DNA of 42,808 nt. Origin: Candidatus Sabulitectum sp. Lineage in GTDB: Bacteria > Fermentibacterota > Fermentibacteria > Fermentibacterales > JCC-6. The notes under the pieces were generated by a model. It saw only the letters and a list, made by a program, of their open reading frames with translations. It searched no databases and was not told the DNA's origin. Positions 1 to 6,975 of the stretch are shown piece by piece. A program made the translations under genes and the position numbers. Positions within the stretch are counted from its first letter, which is position 1. Each line of letters begins with the position of its first letter. The stretch spans positions 1 through 42,808 of the forward strand of contig JAGLOJ010000053.1 in the NCBI GenBank assembly GCA_023139045.1, in the 5' to 3' direction.

Positions 1-227
1 GCAAGGTCGGCAAGAACAGGCTCTATGATGCCTTCGTAATTATCGCTATTGAAAAAGAACCGCCGTACATGGTAGGGACGTATCTGATGGACGAGGAACT
101 TATTGAGTATGGGCGCGAAGAGTATAAGGAATTACTGGAGCTGAATAAAGGTTACAAAAAGAGTGGGTTCTACCCACCGTATAAGAGTGGCGAGCTTGAG
201 ACATTATATAAGCCACAGTGGTGGTAA
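1..227 (+). CDS. RecE/DUF3799-like PDDEXK exonuclease, C-terminal fragment
   Basis: Open from the window edge; only the last 74 residues are present, read from base 3. The fragment aligns residue for residue with the end of the complete exonuclease at 37470-38315 (shared KVGKNRLYDAFVII, EKEPPYMV, EEYKELLELN, GFYPPY). Family knowledge: such nucleases resect duplex ends so that a RecT-type protein can anneal the single strand, and the RecT gene follows two genes on. The catalytic part lies outside the fragment. The first 25 bases are identical to 38086-38110, so this may be the other end of the same gene in a circular map. Confidence 0.85.
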   Translation, partial: KVGKNRLYDAFVIIAIEKEPPYMVGTYLMDEELIEYGREEYKELLELNKGYKKSGFYPPYKSGELETLYKPQWW

Positions 228-244
228 CTTAAAAAGGAGGTTGT

Positions 245-595
245 ATGAAGAAAAAAGACGTAGAACTTCTTAAAGGCTCAATCGGAAAGTGGTTGAAGAT
301 AAGACGCAGTGTAAAGGCGTTAGATAGAGGGGTAGATAACTGCTCTTTATGTATCGGATATTCCGAACCTGTCTGTGATGGTTGCCCTGTAAAAGAGCAT
401 ACGGGTTCGTATGACTGTAGGCAAACGCCTTATGTCGAATGGGTTAAGCATCAAGAGGGTCAACATAACTTGGAAATCGAAGACCCCTTCCATCGCTTTC
501 ACGGTTGCAAAGAGTGTACGAGGATTGCCAGTGATATGCTCGGTTTTCTCGTCGGCCTGTTGCCTGTGAAAGAAATAAAGAAGATTCTGGACTAA
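245..595 (+). CDS. Small Cys-rich phage protein, copy 1
   Basis: 116 residues, AAAAAGGAGG eight bases before the ATG. Cysteine pairs CSLC (33-36) and CDGC followed by P (44-48), a lone Cys near 58 and CKEC (88-91) suggest metal binding. The C-terminal MLGFLVGLLPVKEIKKIL is nearly identical in the paralogue at 38335-38685. A more distant relative with the same CxLC...CxxCP pattern is on the minus strand at 8128-8436. Function not recognised; its place between the exonuclease and RecT genes suggests a role linked to the recombination module, but that is inference. Confidence 0.85.
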   Translation: MKKKDVELLKGSIGKWLKIRRSVKALDRGVDNCSLCIGYSEPVCDGCPVKEHTGSYDCRQTPYVEWVKHQEGQHNLEIEDPFHRFHGCKECTRIASDMLGFLVGLLPVKEIKKILD

Positions 596-624
596 GGATA
601 TTAACCTAAAAAGGAGAGAGCACT

Positions 625-1533
625 ATGACAGAGAACACAGAAGCACCAGAAGAGAAGAAAGAGGATAGCTTGGTACCCGTAGGAGATTCAGGGGCGCTGG
701 CTGGCTTCGGCACTAAGGAATCATTCGAGCTATTACAGCGACAGGCGGGCATACTTGCCAGCTCGAACCTTACGCCTAAAGAGTTTAAGGGCAACGTAGC
801 TGATTGTTCGATAGCCTTGGAGATGGCAAACAGGCTCGGTGCAAGCCCGATGGCGGTTATGCAGAATATGTATATCGTCCACGGTAAGCCCTCATGGTCG
901 TCGCAGTTCATCATTGCGGCCGTGAATAGCACAAAGAAGTTCTCACCATTGCGTTTTAAGATTACCGGTGAAGGCAAGGCAAAGACCTGTATCGCGTGGG
1001 CTATAGAGAAGGAGACTGGAGAGCGCTTAGAGAGTCCTCCGGTATCTATAGATATGGCCGAGAAGGAAGGCTGGTCTACTAAGAACGGCAGTAAGTGGAA
1101 GACCATGCCGGAACTGATGCTTAGATATCGCTCGGCTACGTTCTTCGGTAGGCTCTACGCCCCTGAGATACTTATGGGCATGCAAGCCTCAGAAGAGGTT
1201 AGCGACATAGGCTCTACGGACTCAGGTCCGAGTGCCGAATCCGTTACAGGTAGGTTCGATGAAAAGCCAGTGGTCGAAAGCGTTGAGGTCGTCGAGGAAG
1301 AAACACCAAAGCCTGAGCCTAAGAAGAAAGCTAAGGCCAAGCCCGAAACCCCTGCCGGCTCTACTCGTGATGAGCTTATGGGTGAGATAAATAAGCTCAA
1401 CAGCAAGGAAGAGATAACGCAGTGGGAGTACGACAAGGTAGAGATTATCACCGCAATGTCCAATGACGACAAGGACATAATTAGTGGCTTTATCAGTCAG
1501 CGCAAGAGTGAGCTCGAAGAAGCGGCAGAATAA
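625..1533 (+). CDS. recT: RecT-family single-strand annealing protein, copy 1
   Basis: 302 residues with AAAAAGGAGAG before the ATG. The central region (about residues 55-195) has the RecT-superfamily layout: a helical stretch MANRLGASPMAVMQNMYIVHGK, then PSWSSQFIIAAVNST, a beta segment with CIAWA, and the closing arginine-rich helix PELMLRYRSATFFGRLYAPEI, which plays the part of the KKTALRRLFKYLP region of E. coli RecT. The C-terminal 90 residues are charged and Lys/Glu/Pro-rich, as in many annealing proteins where the tail contacts SSB. RecT-type proteins anneal ssDNA made by the partner exonuclease. A diverged copy sits at 38714-39613. Family assignment is from motif reading, not alignment. 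Confidence 0.8.
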   Translation: MTENTEAPEEKKEDSLVPVGDSGALAGFGTKESFELLQRQAGILASSNLTPKEFKGNVADCSIALEMANRLGASPMAVMQNMYIVHGKPSWSSQFIIAAVNSTKKFSPLRFKITGEGKAKTCIAWAIEKETGERLESPPVSIDMAEKEGWSTKNGSKWKTMPELMLRYRSATFFGRLYAPEILMGMQASEEVSDIGSTDSGPSAESVTGRFDEKPVVESVEVVEEETPKPEPKKKAKAKPETPAGSTRDELMGEINKLNSKEEITQWEYDKVEIITAMSNDDKDIISGFISQRKSELEEAAE

Positions 1534-1561
1534 TACAGAATAGCGAAAGGAGGTGATACGA

Positions 1562-2296
1562 GTGGAACTTAGCGAGGCAGAAATAGAGGCAAAAGTTGTA
1601 CTATTTGAAGGATTTAAAGTGCCAGCTAAAGGTACAAAATCTGACATAGTAAAAACTCTTGAGGCCGGCAACTGTAAGGCAATAGAGAGTTCTTGCATTA
1701 GATATTGCATGGAATGTATTTATGCGGTAAATAATCAAGAGGGTGGACAAGATAAGGTAGGTGCGCTCCATAATTATCTTGAACAACAATATCCTGAGAA
1801 GATAGCCGTCCATTGCCCTACGCAAGAGCTATGGGATAGGGTGTCAGAAAAGGCTGGCATTATATGGGATCTTCTTACTTGGGGTGATTGGGGCGAAAGC
1901 AGTTGTATCGTTCCTGGCAGTCCACCCCAACGCTCCAATATATCCTATTGGAGAGGGGAAGACTACAAGATAATCTCAGCGGCAGAGTTTCTTGGTGAGG
2001 AAGGAATCGTCGGAGATAAAAGGATCGATCTCCTCGAAGACGGCGACCATATTATCATCGAAGGTACGCCTTATACAATATCAAAACTAAACACGGAGGA
2101 AGACATGAACGCGAGCATAAAGAAAGTATACGGCGACACGAGAACATCGAACGAGGTCGATACGGTCAATAAGTACTTCCATGACATACCGCAGAGTCCT
2201 TACGGCGAGATGTTCCTTGAGAAGTTCAAGGAGGATATCTTCAAGAAGGCCAAGGCGCTCCAGAAGGAAGAGGACACGGCCAAGAAGAAGGACTAA
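1562..2296 (+). CDS. Uncharacterised Cys-containing phage protein, copy 1
   Basis: 244 residues if started at GTG 1562, chosen because AAAGGAGGTGAT at 1547-1556 is well spaced for it; GTG 1553 in the same frame lies inside that site. N-terminal third has a cysteine cluster (GNCKAIESSC, CIRYCMEC). The middle has EKIAVHCPTQELWDRVSEKAG and YKIISAAEFLGEE, a segment common in phage proteins of unknown function. The last 63 residues are highly basic/acidic and almost identical in the copy at 39644-40312. Function not recognised. Confidence 0.8.
   Translation: MELSEAEIEAKVVLFEGFKVPAKGTKSDIVKTLEAGNCKAIESSCIRYCMECIYAVNNQEGGQDKVGALHNYLEQQYPEKIAVHCPTQELWDRVSEKAGIIWDLLTWGDWGESSCIVPGSPPQRSNISYWRGEDYKIISAAEFLGEEGIVGDKRIDLLEDGDHIIIEGTPYTISKLNTEEDMNASIKKVYGDTRTSNEVDTVNKYFHDIPQSPYGEMFLEKFKEDIFKKAKALQKEEDTAKKKD
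2105..2296 (+). CDS. Possible internal in-frame start giving a 63-aa C-terminal protein
   Basis: Within the 1562-2296 gene, ATG 2105 is preceded by ACACGGAGGAAGAC, a good ribosome site at correct spacing. The same site and ATG are conserved at 40124 in copy 2, in a part of the two genes far more conserved than the N-terminal halves. A separate 63-residue product (MNASIKKVYG..., ending in a Lys/Glu-rich helix) could be made as well as the full protein. Alternative: the GGAGG simply encodes conserved residues. Confidence 0.35.
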   Translation: MNASIKKVYGDTRTSNEVDTVNKYFHDIPQSPYGEMFLEKFKEDIFKKAKALQKEEDTAKKKD

Positions 2297-2302
2297 GGAC
2301 TT

Positions 2303-2409
2303 GCTGGGGTGACATGATAGTCTGACGAGAAGATGGTTAAAGTGGGTAGGCGGGGTTCGATTCCCGTAAGACAAGCTCCTGCCCCTCGTTGCTCGTCAGA
2401 GCCCCCAGC
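2303..2409 (+). ncRNA. Structured RNA at the tRNA-like locus, copy 1
   Basis: Closing stem GCTGGGG (2303-2309) with CCCCAGC (2403-2409); second stem CTGACGAG (2322-2329) with CTCGTCAG (2392-2399), perfect 8 bp; third stem GGGTAGG (2344-2350) with CCTGCCC (2378-2384), one G-U; inner hairpin CGGG (2351-2354)/CCCG (2363-2366) with loop GTTCGATT, close to a tRNA T-arm but one G too long. The flanking gene order and the CTGGGGTG/CCCCCAG ends match the tRNA-Leu-like element at 40318-40413, but the inside is different. No ORF. Probably a tRNA-derived or tRNA-replacing RNA; role unknown. Confidence 0.55.
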
Positions 2410-2416
2410 TTCAAGA

Positions 2417-2523
2417 GTTAGGATGATTAGGGTACGGCCAACGTCTCCGGGGTTAAAGAAGTGATCACCTCGTTAAATTTACCGTACGGAAGCTCTGGTG
2501 AGACGCCAACTTCCCATCCTGAC
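2417..2523 (+). ncRNA. Predicted pseudoknotted RNA
   Basis: Outer stem GTTAGGATG (2417-2425)/CATCCTGAC (2515-2523), 9 bp. Inside, GTACGG (2432-2437) pairs CCGTAC (2482-2487), while CGTCTC (2442-2447) pairs GAGACG (2500-2505): the two helices interleave as an H-type pseudoknot. A fifth element CGGGG (2448-2452)/CCTCG (2468-2472) makes a hairpin between them. It lies 22 bases before the 2545 gene and its ribosome site, so it could be a leader element or an independent RNA. Not matched to any known riboswitch or ribozyme by eye. Absent from copy 2. Confidence 0.5.
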
Positions 2524-2544
2524 AAAACTTAAAAGGAGGTAGGC

Positions 2545-2691
2545 ATGACAAAGATAGAGCTGATAGCCTGCATAGTTTTCGTTCTGGTTGTTCTTGCAGG
2601 CGGGATATGGTGGAAGGGGTACAAATATACGGACTGCAAAAAGGTAGGCCACTCGACGCTATACTGCGCGGTGGGTATCTTTACCAGATAG
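2545..2691 (+). CDS. Small single-pass membrane protein
   Basis: 48 residues with AAAAGGAGGTAGGC before the ATG. A hydrophobic segment (residues 4-22, IELIACIVFVLVVLAGGIW) is followed by a basic/aromatic tail with two Cys. No counterpart in copy 2, where a different 63-aa gene (40432-40623) occupies the position. Function unknown; it follows the pseudoknotted RNA directly. Confidence 0.65.
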   Translation: MTKIELIACIVFVLVVLAGGIWWKGYKYTDCKKVGHSTLYCAVGIFTR

Positions 2692-2701
2692 GGAGGCAGG
2701 T

Positions 2702-2920
2702 ATGAAAGTGTATAGCGTTATTTTCGGGTTCTTTTTGGCAATACTTATGTTTGGATGTTTCGGTTTATACTTGTCGGTCTCTGGCTGGACTAATCCCGAC
2801 CAAACCGAGCTTCAAGCAGAGTTAGATAGGTTAATTTTCTACAAAAATCTAATCGACAACAACGAGATACAACTCACCTATAACGGTTGTGAGGACATGA
2901 GAGAAAGGCTTGGATTATGA
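2702..2920 (+). CDS. Small membrane protein with conserved C-terminal motif, copy 1
   Basis: 72 residues. N-terminal membrane segment (about 3-27), then a short coiled segment (TELQAELDRL) and a C-terminus LTYNGCEDMRERLGL that is identical in the copy at 40634-40852, while the membrane part differs. The stop overlaps the next start (ATGA). Function unknown; the conserved tail after a variable anchor suggests the cytoplasmic tail is the working part. Confidence 0.75.
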   Translation: MKVYSVIFGFFLAILMFGCFGLYLSVSGWTNPDQTELQAELDRLIFYKNLIDNNEIQLTYNGCEDMRERLGL

Positions 2921-3273
2921 GCTTCAAGACATACAAAAAACCGCACGGCCGGAGCATGGGCGAGGCGATAAGCGTAACGAATGACGGAGTACATATCTTC
3001 GTCAGTAAGGCGCTTCGTGAACAGATGCCATCCCGTGACCCCGTGTATGCCACTTACCATGTGGACGAGAAGAATAATCGTATCGGGATAAGTATCGTCA
3101 AGCGCACCGGTAAGGCTACGAAGTTCTACAAGTTCAACAGGGAGAGCAGTATGTTTGCTTGCAAGGTATTCGTCAGGGACCTCGGCGGCAAGATACAAAA
3201 GGGTAAGCGCTACCCTGCTAAGTGGGACGCAAAGAAGAAGATGATCGTGGTGGAACTGGGAGGGGCGAAGTGA
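2917..3273 (+). CDS. Conserved phage protein of unknown function, copy 1
   Basis: 118 residues, translationally coupled to the gene before (ATGA) and after (GTGA). Alternating beta-type pattern with KPHGR-MGEAIS at the N-terminus and TKFYKFNR and KRYPAKWDAKK near the end, all kept in the copy at 40849-41211. Basic overall. No family recognised; the coupling and neighbours place it in the recombination module. Confidence 0.8.
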   Translation: MSFKTYKKPHGRSMGEAISVTNDGVHIFVSKALREQMPSRDPVYATYHVDEKNNRIGISIVKRTGKATKFYKFNRESSMFACKVFVRDLGGKIQKGKRYPAKWDAKKKMIVVELGGAK

Positions 3274-3464
3274 CCGACCAATGTAAGTCCAACACTAACT
3301 GTTGCCGCCTATGTCCGTCGCACCGCTACGAGGTGCAGTACAAAAAGGATGGTGAGTGGACTATCTACGGGTACACGAAAGCCGATAGTGGCTTTCCATT
3401 AAAAGAAGAACTTGAGGCCGAAGGTAAAGAGGTCAGGGTTATAGACTCGGAGGATAAGGCATGA
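3270..3464 (+). CDS. 64-aa Cys-rich phage protein, copy 1
   Basis: Start taken as GTG 3270, overlapping the previous stop (GTGA) with GGGAGGGGCGAA upstream; the copy at 41834 uses the same GTG and gives the same length. Cysteines C5, C12, C13, C16 followed by PSH suggest a metal site; the rest (YEVQYKKDGEWTIYGYTKADSGFPLKEELEAEGKEVRV) looks like a small alpha/beta domain. Overlaps the RusA start by ATGA. Confidence 0.75.
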   Translation: MTDQCKSNTNCCRLCPSHRYEVQYKKDGEWTIYGYTKADSGFPLKEELEAEGKEVRVIDSEDKA

Positions 3465-3913
3465 GCATACAGTTCTTCATTGAGGGCGCTCCGGTAGCGC
3501 AGGGTCGGCCACGCTTCGCCAGAATGGGTAACTTTACGAAGGTCTACGATCCTAAGAAGTCGAAGGACTGGAAAGAGTATGTCCTGAAGGTAGCCAAGAG
3601 CAAGCTCGGCAAAGCACCATTGCTTGAAGGGCCTCTTGAAATGACTTTAGTTTTCTGGATGCCACGCCCTAAGAGTTTGCCGAAGAAAGTTATCCACCAT
3701 ATCAAAAAGCCGGATGTTGACAACTTAGTTAAGGGTGTGAAGGACGCGCTCTCTGGATTTTGTTATGGAGATGATAAGCAGATTATAGAGCTACACGCTG
3801 TTAAAAAATATGCTTTGGTCGGTGAGCCCGGCGGTGTCGATGTGGCGATTAGGGAAATAAGTGAATCGGAAAGCCTTAGAAGAATACAAGAAGGTAAAGG
3901 AGTCTTTTACTAA
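3461..3913 (+). CDS. rusA: RusA-type Holliday junction resolvase
   Basis: 150 residues, normal for RusA (about 120-150). N-terminus IEGAPVAQGRPRFAR is the family hallmark; the acidic active site is visible as KKPDVDNLVKGVKDALSG (Asp85, Asp87) and YGDDKQI (Asp104/105). RusA dimers cut four-way junctions made by recombination or replication, and the gene belongs with exonuclease and RecT here. Start ATG overlaps the previous stop. A second rusA start lies at 42743. Confidence 0.93.
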   Translation: MSIQFFIEGAPVAQGRPRFARMGNFTKVYDPKKSKDWKEYVLKVAKSKLGKAPLLEGPLEMTLVFWMPRPKSLPKKVIHHIKKPDVDNLVKGVKDALSGFCYGDDKQIIELHAVKKYALVGEPGGVDVAIREISESESLRRIQEGKGVFY

Positions 3914-3940
3914 TGGCCTATAAGATTAGGGAGGTATAGC

Positions 3941-4240
3941 ATGGAAGATATTAGAAACGCTCGACGATTAGGAATATTTGAGGTATCGCAGGCGCTTATA
4001 GTCAGGCATCCTGATCTTGTCAGGGATATGCTTAAAAATATACTTATTACCCGTGCAGAACTTTTATTTCACAGCGATGCAGTGGAATATATTGGCTACA
4101 GTGGTCACTTCCCTGCACAAGAAAGAGGGTTGCCCCCCAAAAGATACTTGGTGGCCGAAAAGTTCGAGAATAACGTTGCGGGGACTTCGGTTTTAACAGG
4201 GTTGCGTCTTGAACCTGAAACGGCAGAGAGTAAAACCTAA
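3941..4240 (+). CDS. Hypothetical 99-aa protein
   Basis: Good ribosome site (AGGGAGGTATAGC). Mainly helical N-terminal 60 residues (VSQALIVRHPDLVRDMLKN) and a polar C-terminus. Stop TAA overlaps the next ATG (TAATG), so it is coupled to the replication initiator. No family recognised. Confidence 0.65.
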   Translation: MEDIRNARRLGIFEVSQALIVRHPDLVRDMLKNILITRAELLFHSDAVEYIGYSGHFPAQERGLPPKRYLVAEKFENNVAGTSVLTGLRLEPETAESKT

Positions 4241-5193
4241 TGGCCTACAAAACCATAGAGGAAACTTTCTGGATAGACCCGGAGCTCAAGAGGCTATCCT
4301 TTCAGGCGCGAGGCTTCCTATGCTACCTGATAACGAATAGACACGCGCACTACTCAGGGATATACTATCTTCCAAAGTCTCTGATTGCCGAGGAAACGTG
4401 TCTCACACCTAAAGAGGTTACTAAGTGCCTAAATGCCCTCGCCATTGATTCCGGCAAGTTCTACGCCCTATATGACGAAGATCGCAGCGTAGTATGGGTA
4501 AAGAATATGCTCTACTACCAGGCCAAGGCCAGTAACAAGAAGAAAATCTTGCAGGGTACGGCCAAGCAACTGAAAACTTTACACGGTACGCCTTTAATCA
4601 GGGAGTTTCTTGAGTGTTATCATAACGAGATACAGAACTGGATGTCTAAGCATACCTTCACGGATAATGAGCGCGAGACTCTTGCAACTGTGCTGACAGC
4701 CATAATGCCGGTATTGCCACCTACGATTGCCCCTGAATTGCTCGTCAAGGCCCCTGAGAGCCCTGCTACGCCTCCAAAGGAGCTTGCCCCTACCAAGGCT
4801 AAGGAAAAAGAGCCTAAGCCCGAGAAAAAGGTATACGGAGAGTTCGAGAACATCAAATTGCTGGACGAAGAGCACGATAAACTACTCAAGCGCCTTGGCA
4901 AGTTCAATCTGGAGAAGTATATAAAAAAGGTGGGTGGGTACTTAGCGGCAAACAAGAAGAAGGATCCGTACAACAGTCACTACGCTGTGATACTGAACTG
5001 GTGGGGAAGAGATGTCGAAGAGGGCGATAGCTCGGGAGCCGCGCCGGAGAAGCCCGTATGTACGGAAAAGAACCCCATGCCGGAGGGCAAGACCCCTTCG
5101 AGCTGGAAGCACCCCGACCTCGACAAGAAGATGGCAGCAGACGGCAGGGTCATAGCCGCGCGATGCAATCATTGCAAGCAAGTTTTCATGTAA
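4240..5193 (+). CDS. Phage replication initiation protein (O/DnaD-like)
   Basis: 317 residues. The first ~100 form a winged-helix-like domain of the phage replisome-organiser type (SFQARGFLCYLI, then YYLPKSLIAEETCLTPKEVTKCLNAL, then VVWVKNMLYYQ). A Pro/Lys linker (about 165-195) leads to a C-terminal helical region with DPYNSHYAVILNWW, the motif seen in initiators that recruit a DnaC-type loader or helicase, and ends in a single CNHC knuckle. Family knowledge: such proteins bind the origin, often inside their own gene, and load host helicase. No phage helicase is visible. Assignment by motif. Confidence 0.65.
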   Translation: MAYKTIEETFWIDPELKRLSFQARGFLCYLITNRHAHYSGIYYLPKSLIAEETCLTPKEVTKCLNALAIDSGKFYALYDEDRSVVWVKNMLYYQAKASNKKKILQGTAKQLKTLHGTPLIREFLECYHNEIQNWMSKHTFTDNERETLATVLTAIMPVLPPTIAPELLVKAPESPATPPKELAPTKAKEKEPKPEKKVYGEFENIKLLDEEHDKLLKRLGKFNLEKYIKKVGGYLAANKKKDPYNSHYAVILNWWGRDVEEGDSSGAAPEKPVCTEKNPMPEGKTPSSWKHPDLDKKMAADGRVIAARCNHCKQVFM

Positions 5194-5216
5194 CCTAAAA
5201 TAGGAGGGACTGCGAT

Positions 5217-5393
5217 ATGAAAAGGTGTGGTGGTGCTTACATGTGCTCCCCGATGTGCCCTGCGCATCATATTTGTCAACGCTATACCGGGGACGTGGCG
5301 AAGCTAAAGGATAACTGGATAGTCCCTGAGTGGGACGAGGAAAAAGAAGGGTGTCCTAATTTTATAAGAAAACTGGAGGGCAACGATGGATAA
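5217..5393 (+). CDS. 58-aa Cys-rich small protein
   Basis: ATAGGAGGG precedes ATG 5217. Six Cys and two adjacent His in the first half (KRCGGAYMCSPMCPAHHIC) suggest a small zinc-binding fold; the second half is acidic. Overlaps the next ATG (5386) by 8 bases. Function unknown. Confidence 0.6.
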   Translation: MKRCGGAYMCSPMCPAHHICQRYTGDVAKLKDNWIVPEWDEEKEGCPNFIRKLEGNDG

Positions 5394-5814
5394 GAAGACG
5401 TGTGATAATTGTGGTGATGAGGCGTATATTGATGGGCCTGCCGGGTATCCATATTGTAAGCCCTGTATTACTGAGTGGCTATCTCTTACTTTCCCCACCC
5501 TCCACACTATAAAGCCGTTGGAGTGGGAGGAGAGGACGGACTTGGTAGAGTGCGGAGACTTAGAATATTTTACAGCTAAAACATCAGTTAATGAATATAT
5601 AGTGCTGAAGAAGGAATCGGATAGCTCAAAGATACGTCGGCAAGTCTTTGGCGGTGAGGATATGTGTTTCACTTACTGGTGGTATGTATGGCCAGGTGGT
5701 CATGGCTTTAAACAACAATATTCCTGCACCTCCATCGCCCACGGCCAAGAGTTAGCGGAAGCCCACTACAGGGAGCAGATAGGAAAGTGCTTGGAGGTGT
5801 ATAATGAAAATTGA
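5386..5814 (+). CDS. Zinc-ribbon phage protein with KPLEWEE domain
   Basis: 142 residues. N-terminal zinc ribbon CDNC (6-9) ... CKPC (24-27). The remainder carries KPLEWEE and a following beta pattern seen widely in phage proteins of unknown function, with two more Cys. Ribosome site AACTGGAGGGCAACG is inside the previous gene. Stop overlaps the next start. Confidence 0.75.
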   Translation: MDKKTCDNCGDEAYIDGPAGYPYCKPCITEWLSLTFPTLHTIKPLEWEERTDLVECGDLEYFTAKTSVNEYIVLKKESDSSKIRRQVFGGEDMCFTYWWYVWPGGHGFKQQYSCTSIAHGQELAEAHYREQIGKCLEVYNEN

Positions 5815-5941
5815 TGTATCGAAAATAAAAGTACTTATAAGAGAAGCCGAGCAATGTTTTGTTTGCCGTAAGGAGTTTTTGAGTCTGTACCCTATAACTA
5901 AATGTTCAGACCACGAGACCTTAGAGGAGGTGGAGAGATGA
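5804..5941 (+). CDS. 45-aa small protein with CxxC
   Basis: ATG 5804 follows TTGGAGGTGTATA and overlaps the previous gene. Residues show CFVCRKEF and a later Cys near the end of a helical protein. Ends in an ATGA overlap with the next gene. Probably real because of coupling; function unknown. Confidence 0.55.
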   Translation: MKIDVSKIKVLIREAEQCFVCRKEFLSLYPITKCSDHETLEEVER

Positions 5942-6132
5942 GCTGGTATGTAGAGATTGTTTCTTACGGAGATCAAGGTAATACCATTAAACGGCTTGGC
6001 CCTTATTATTCCGAACGACAAGCGGAGCGAGTCGATAGAGGGGCTAACATAAACCTCAACCATGAAAAATATTACACAACAATCAAGAAGGACGCCGTAG
6101 AGCCCCTGATAGAAAAGGAGGAGAAGGAATGA
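5938..6132 (+). CDS. 64-aa hypothetical protein
   Basis: Start ATG 5938 chosen over an in-frame ATG at 5902 because GAGGAGGTGGAG sits just upstream and the ATGA overlap couples it to the previous gene. Sequence SWYVEIVSYGDQGNTIKRLG resembles the short phage proteins that begin with a beta hairpin and continue with YxSERQAERVxRG. Function unknown. Confidence 0.7.
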   Translation: MSWYVEIVSYGDQGNTIKRLGPYYSERQAERVDRGANINLNHEKYYTTIKKDAVEPLIEKEEKE

Positions 6133-6419
6133 AATTGTTAGGGTCGAAATGGATTGAAGAGTTCAAGGAACAAATAGAGATAGCGAAAGAGCATGAGCAT
6201 TTTGTCGAGCTTTCAGTAGAAGATGCCGTGGCATTAATTGAGACCATAGAGCGTCAAGGTAGAACTCTTTTACTAAGGGCTATAGACGATGTTCCCGATA
6301 TAGGAAAAGATAGTAATAAGCCAATGTGTTGTTGGGGGGAAGTGTGGTGTCAGAACGAGAAGTGTCCTTTTGATTGGACAGCTTGCCAAGAAGAATATAA
6401 AAGGAAGAAGAAGGCCTAA
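6129..6419 (+). CDS. 96-aa hypothetical protein with C-terminal Cys cluster
   Basis: ATGA overlap with the gene before. Helical first two thirds, then CCWGEVWCQNEKCPFDWTACQ, a five-Cys cluster that may bind metal. Function unknown. Confidence 0.7.
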   Translation: MKLLGSKWIEEFKEQIEIAKEHEHFVELSVEDAVALIETIERQGRTLLLRAIDDVPDIGKDSNKPMCCWGEVWCQNEKCPFDWTACQEEYKRKKKA

Positions 6420-6437
6420 TCAGGAAGGAGAGAGAGG

Positions 6438-6608
6438 ATGAAGACGATAAGTGAACTGCAAAACATCTTTGAAGAGATAACCGTTAACGGAGGCAACGCC
6501 GACGAGGTCAACGTGATACACAATGCTCTTGAAGAACTTGGAAAATATAGGGCTGCTGACCATGAGGCCGTGAAGGAAAGAATCGGGAACCTAATATTTG
6601 GTGGTTAA
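6438..6608 (+). CDS. 56-aa acidic helical protein
   Basis: GGAAGGAGAGAGG precedes ATG 6438. Almost entirely helical and acidic (ISELQNIFEEITVNGG, then DEVNVIHNALEELGKYRAAD). No family recognised. Confidence 0.6.
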   Translation: MKTISELQNIFEEITVNGGNADEVNVIHNALEELGKYRAADHEAVKERIGNLIFGG

Positions 6609-6626
6609 AAGAAAGGAAGGTGAGAA

Positions 6627-6764
6627 GTGAGCGAGAGAACACTGGAAGAATATAAGGCCGATATGGAAAAGGGATACGAGCACACCTTTGATTGGGACGA
6701 ACACCCCGACGGCTACGATGATATTTGTTACTGCAAAGATTGTAGAGACTACGATGCTAACTAA
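6627..6764 (+). CDS. 45-aa acidic protein with CxCxxC
   Basis: GTG start after AAAGGAAGGTGAGAA. Very acidic (many Asp/Glu) with CYCKDC near the C-terminus. Short and low-confidence, but spacing and ribosome site fit the train of small genes. Confidence 0.5.
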   Translation: MSERTLEEYKADMEKGYEHTFDWDEHPDGYDDICYCKDCRDYDAN

Positions 6765-6776
6765 CAGGAGGACACC

Positions 6777-6974
6777 ATGACAGAGCCAGTGAAGTGCGAA
6801 GAGTTGCTGAAAGAGCTAACAGGGGCGGTTGAACGTTATTCAGAGACGCACGATAAGTGTATTATTAAAGTACCAAGTCCAACAGTTGGGCAGGAATACG
6901 TAGAGGCAAATAGGAATTTACTTGAAGTCTTGGCTGAGGCGCAGACGGCACTAAAACTAATGGAGGTGAAGTGA
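6777..6974 (+). CDS. 65-aa helical hypothetical protein
   Basis: ATG after AACAGGAGGACACC. Two predicted helices (CEELLKELTGAVERYSET and YVEANRNLLEVLAEAQTALKLM). Function unknown. Confidence 0.6.
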   Translation: MTEPVKCEELLKELTGAVERYSETHDKCIIKVPSPTVGQEYVEANRNLLEVLAEAQTALKLMEVK

Positions 6975-6975
6975 T

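Larger units (their letters stand above)
1..3913 (+). repeat. Copy 1 of a diverged recombination module (copy 2 at 38086-42808)
   Basis: The order exonuclease end, 116-aa Cys protein, RecT-like, ~230-aa Cys protein, structured RNA, small membrane protein, 118-120-aa protein, 64-aa Cys protein, RusA occurs twice in the same orientation. Protein lengths match closely (116/116, 302/299, 72/72, 118/120, 64/64). DNA is visibly diverged throughout with short identical islands. Copy 2 carries two additional methyltransferase-like genes. Either an old tandem duplication or a strain-variant path joined in assembly. Confidence 0.9.

Noticed and set aside
2322..2335. CTGACGAGAAG as a possible hammerhead ribozyme core
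   Set aside because: CTGACGAG pairs perfectly with 2392-2399, and no following stem plus GAAA element is present.
2298..2380. Complete tRNA ending in the GGGGTTCGATTCCCGT T-arm-like hairpin
   Set aside because: Acceptor, D-arm and anticodon arm cannot be fitted; the T-loop is one base too long.
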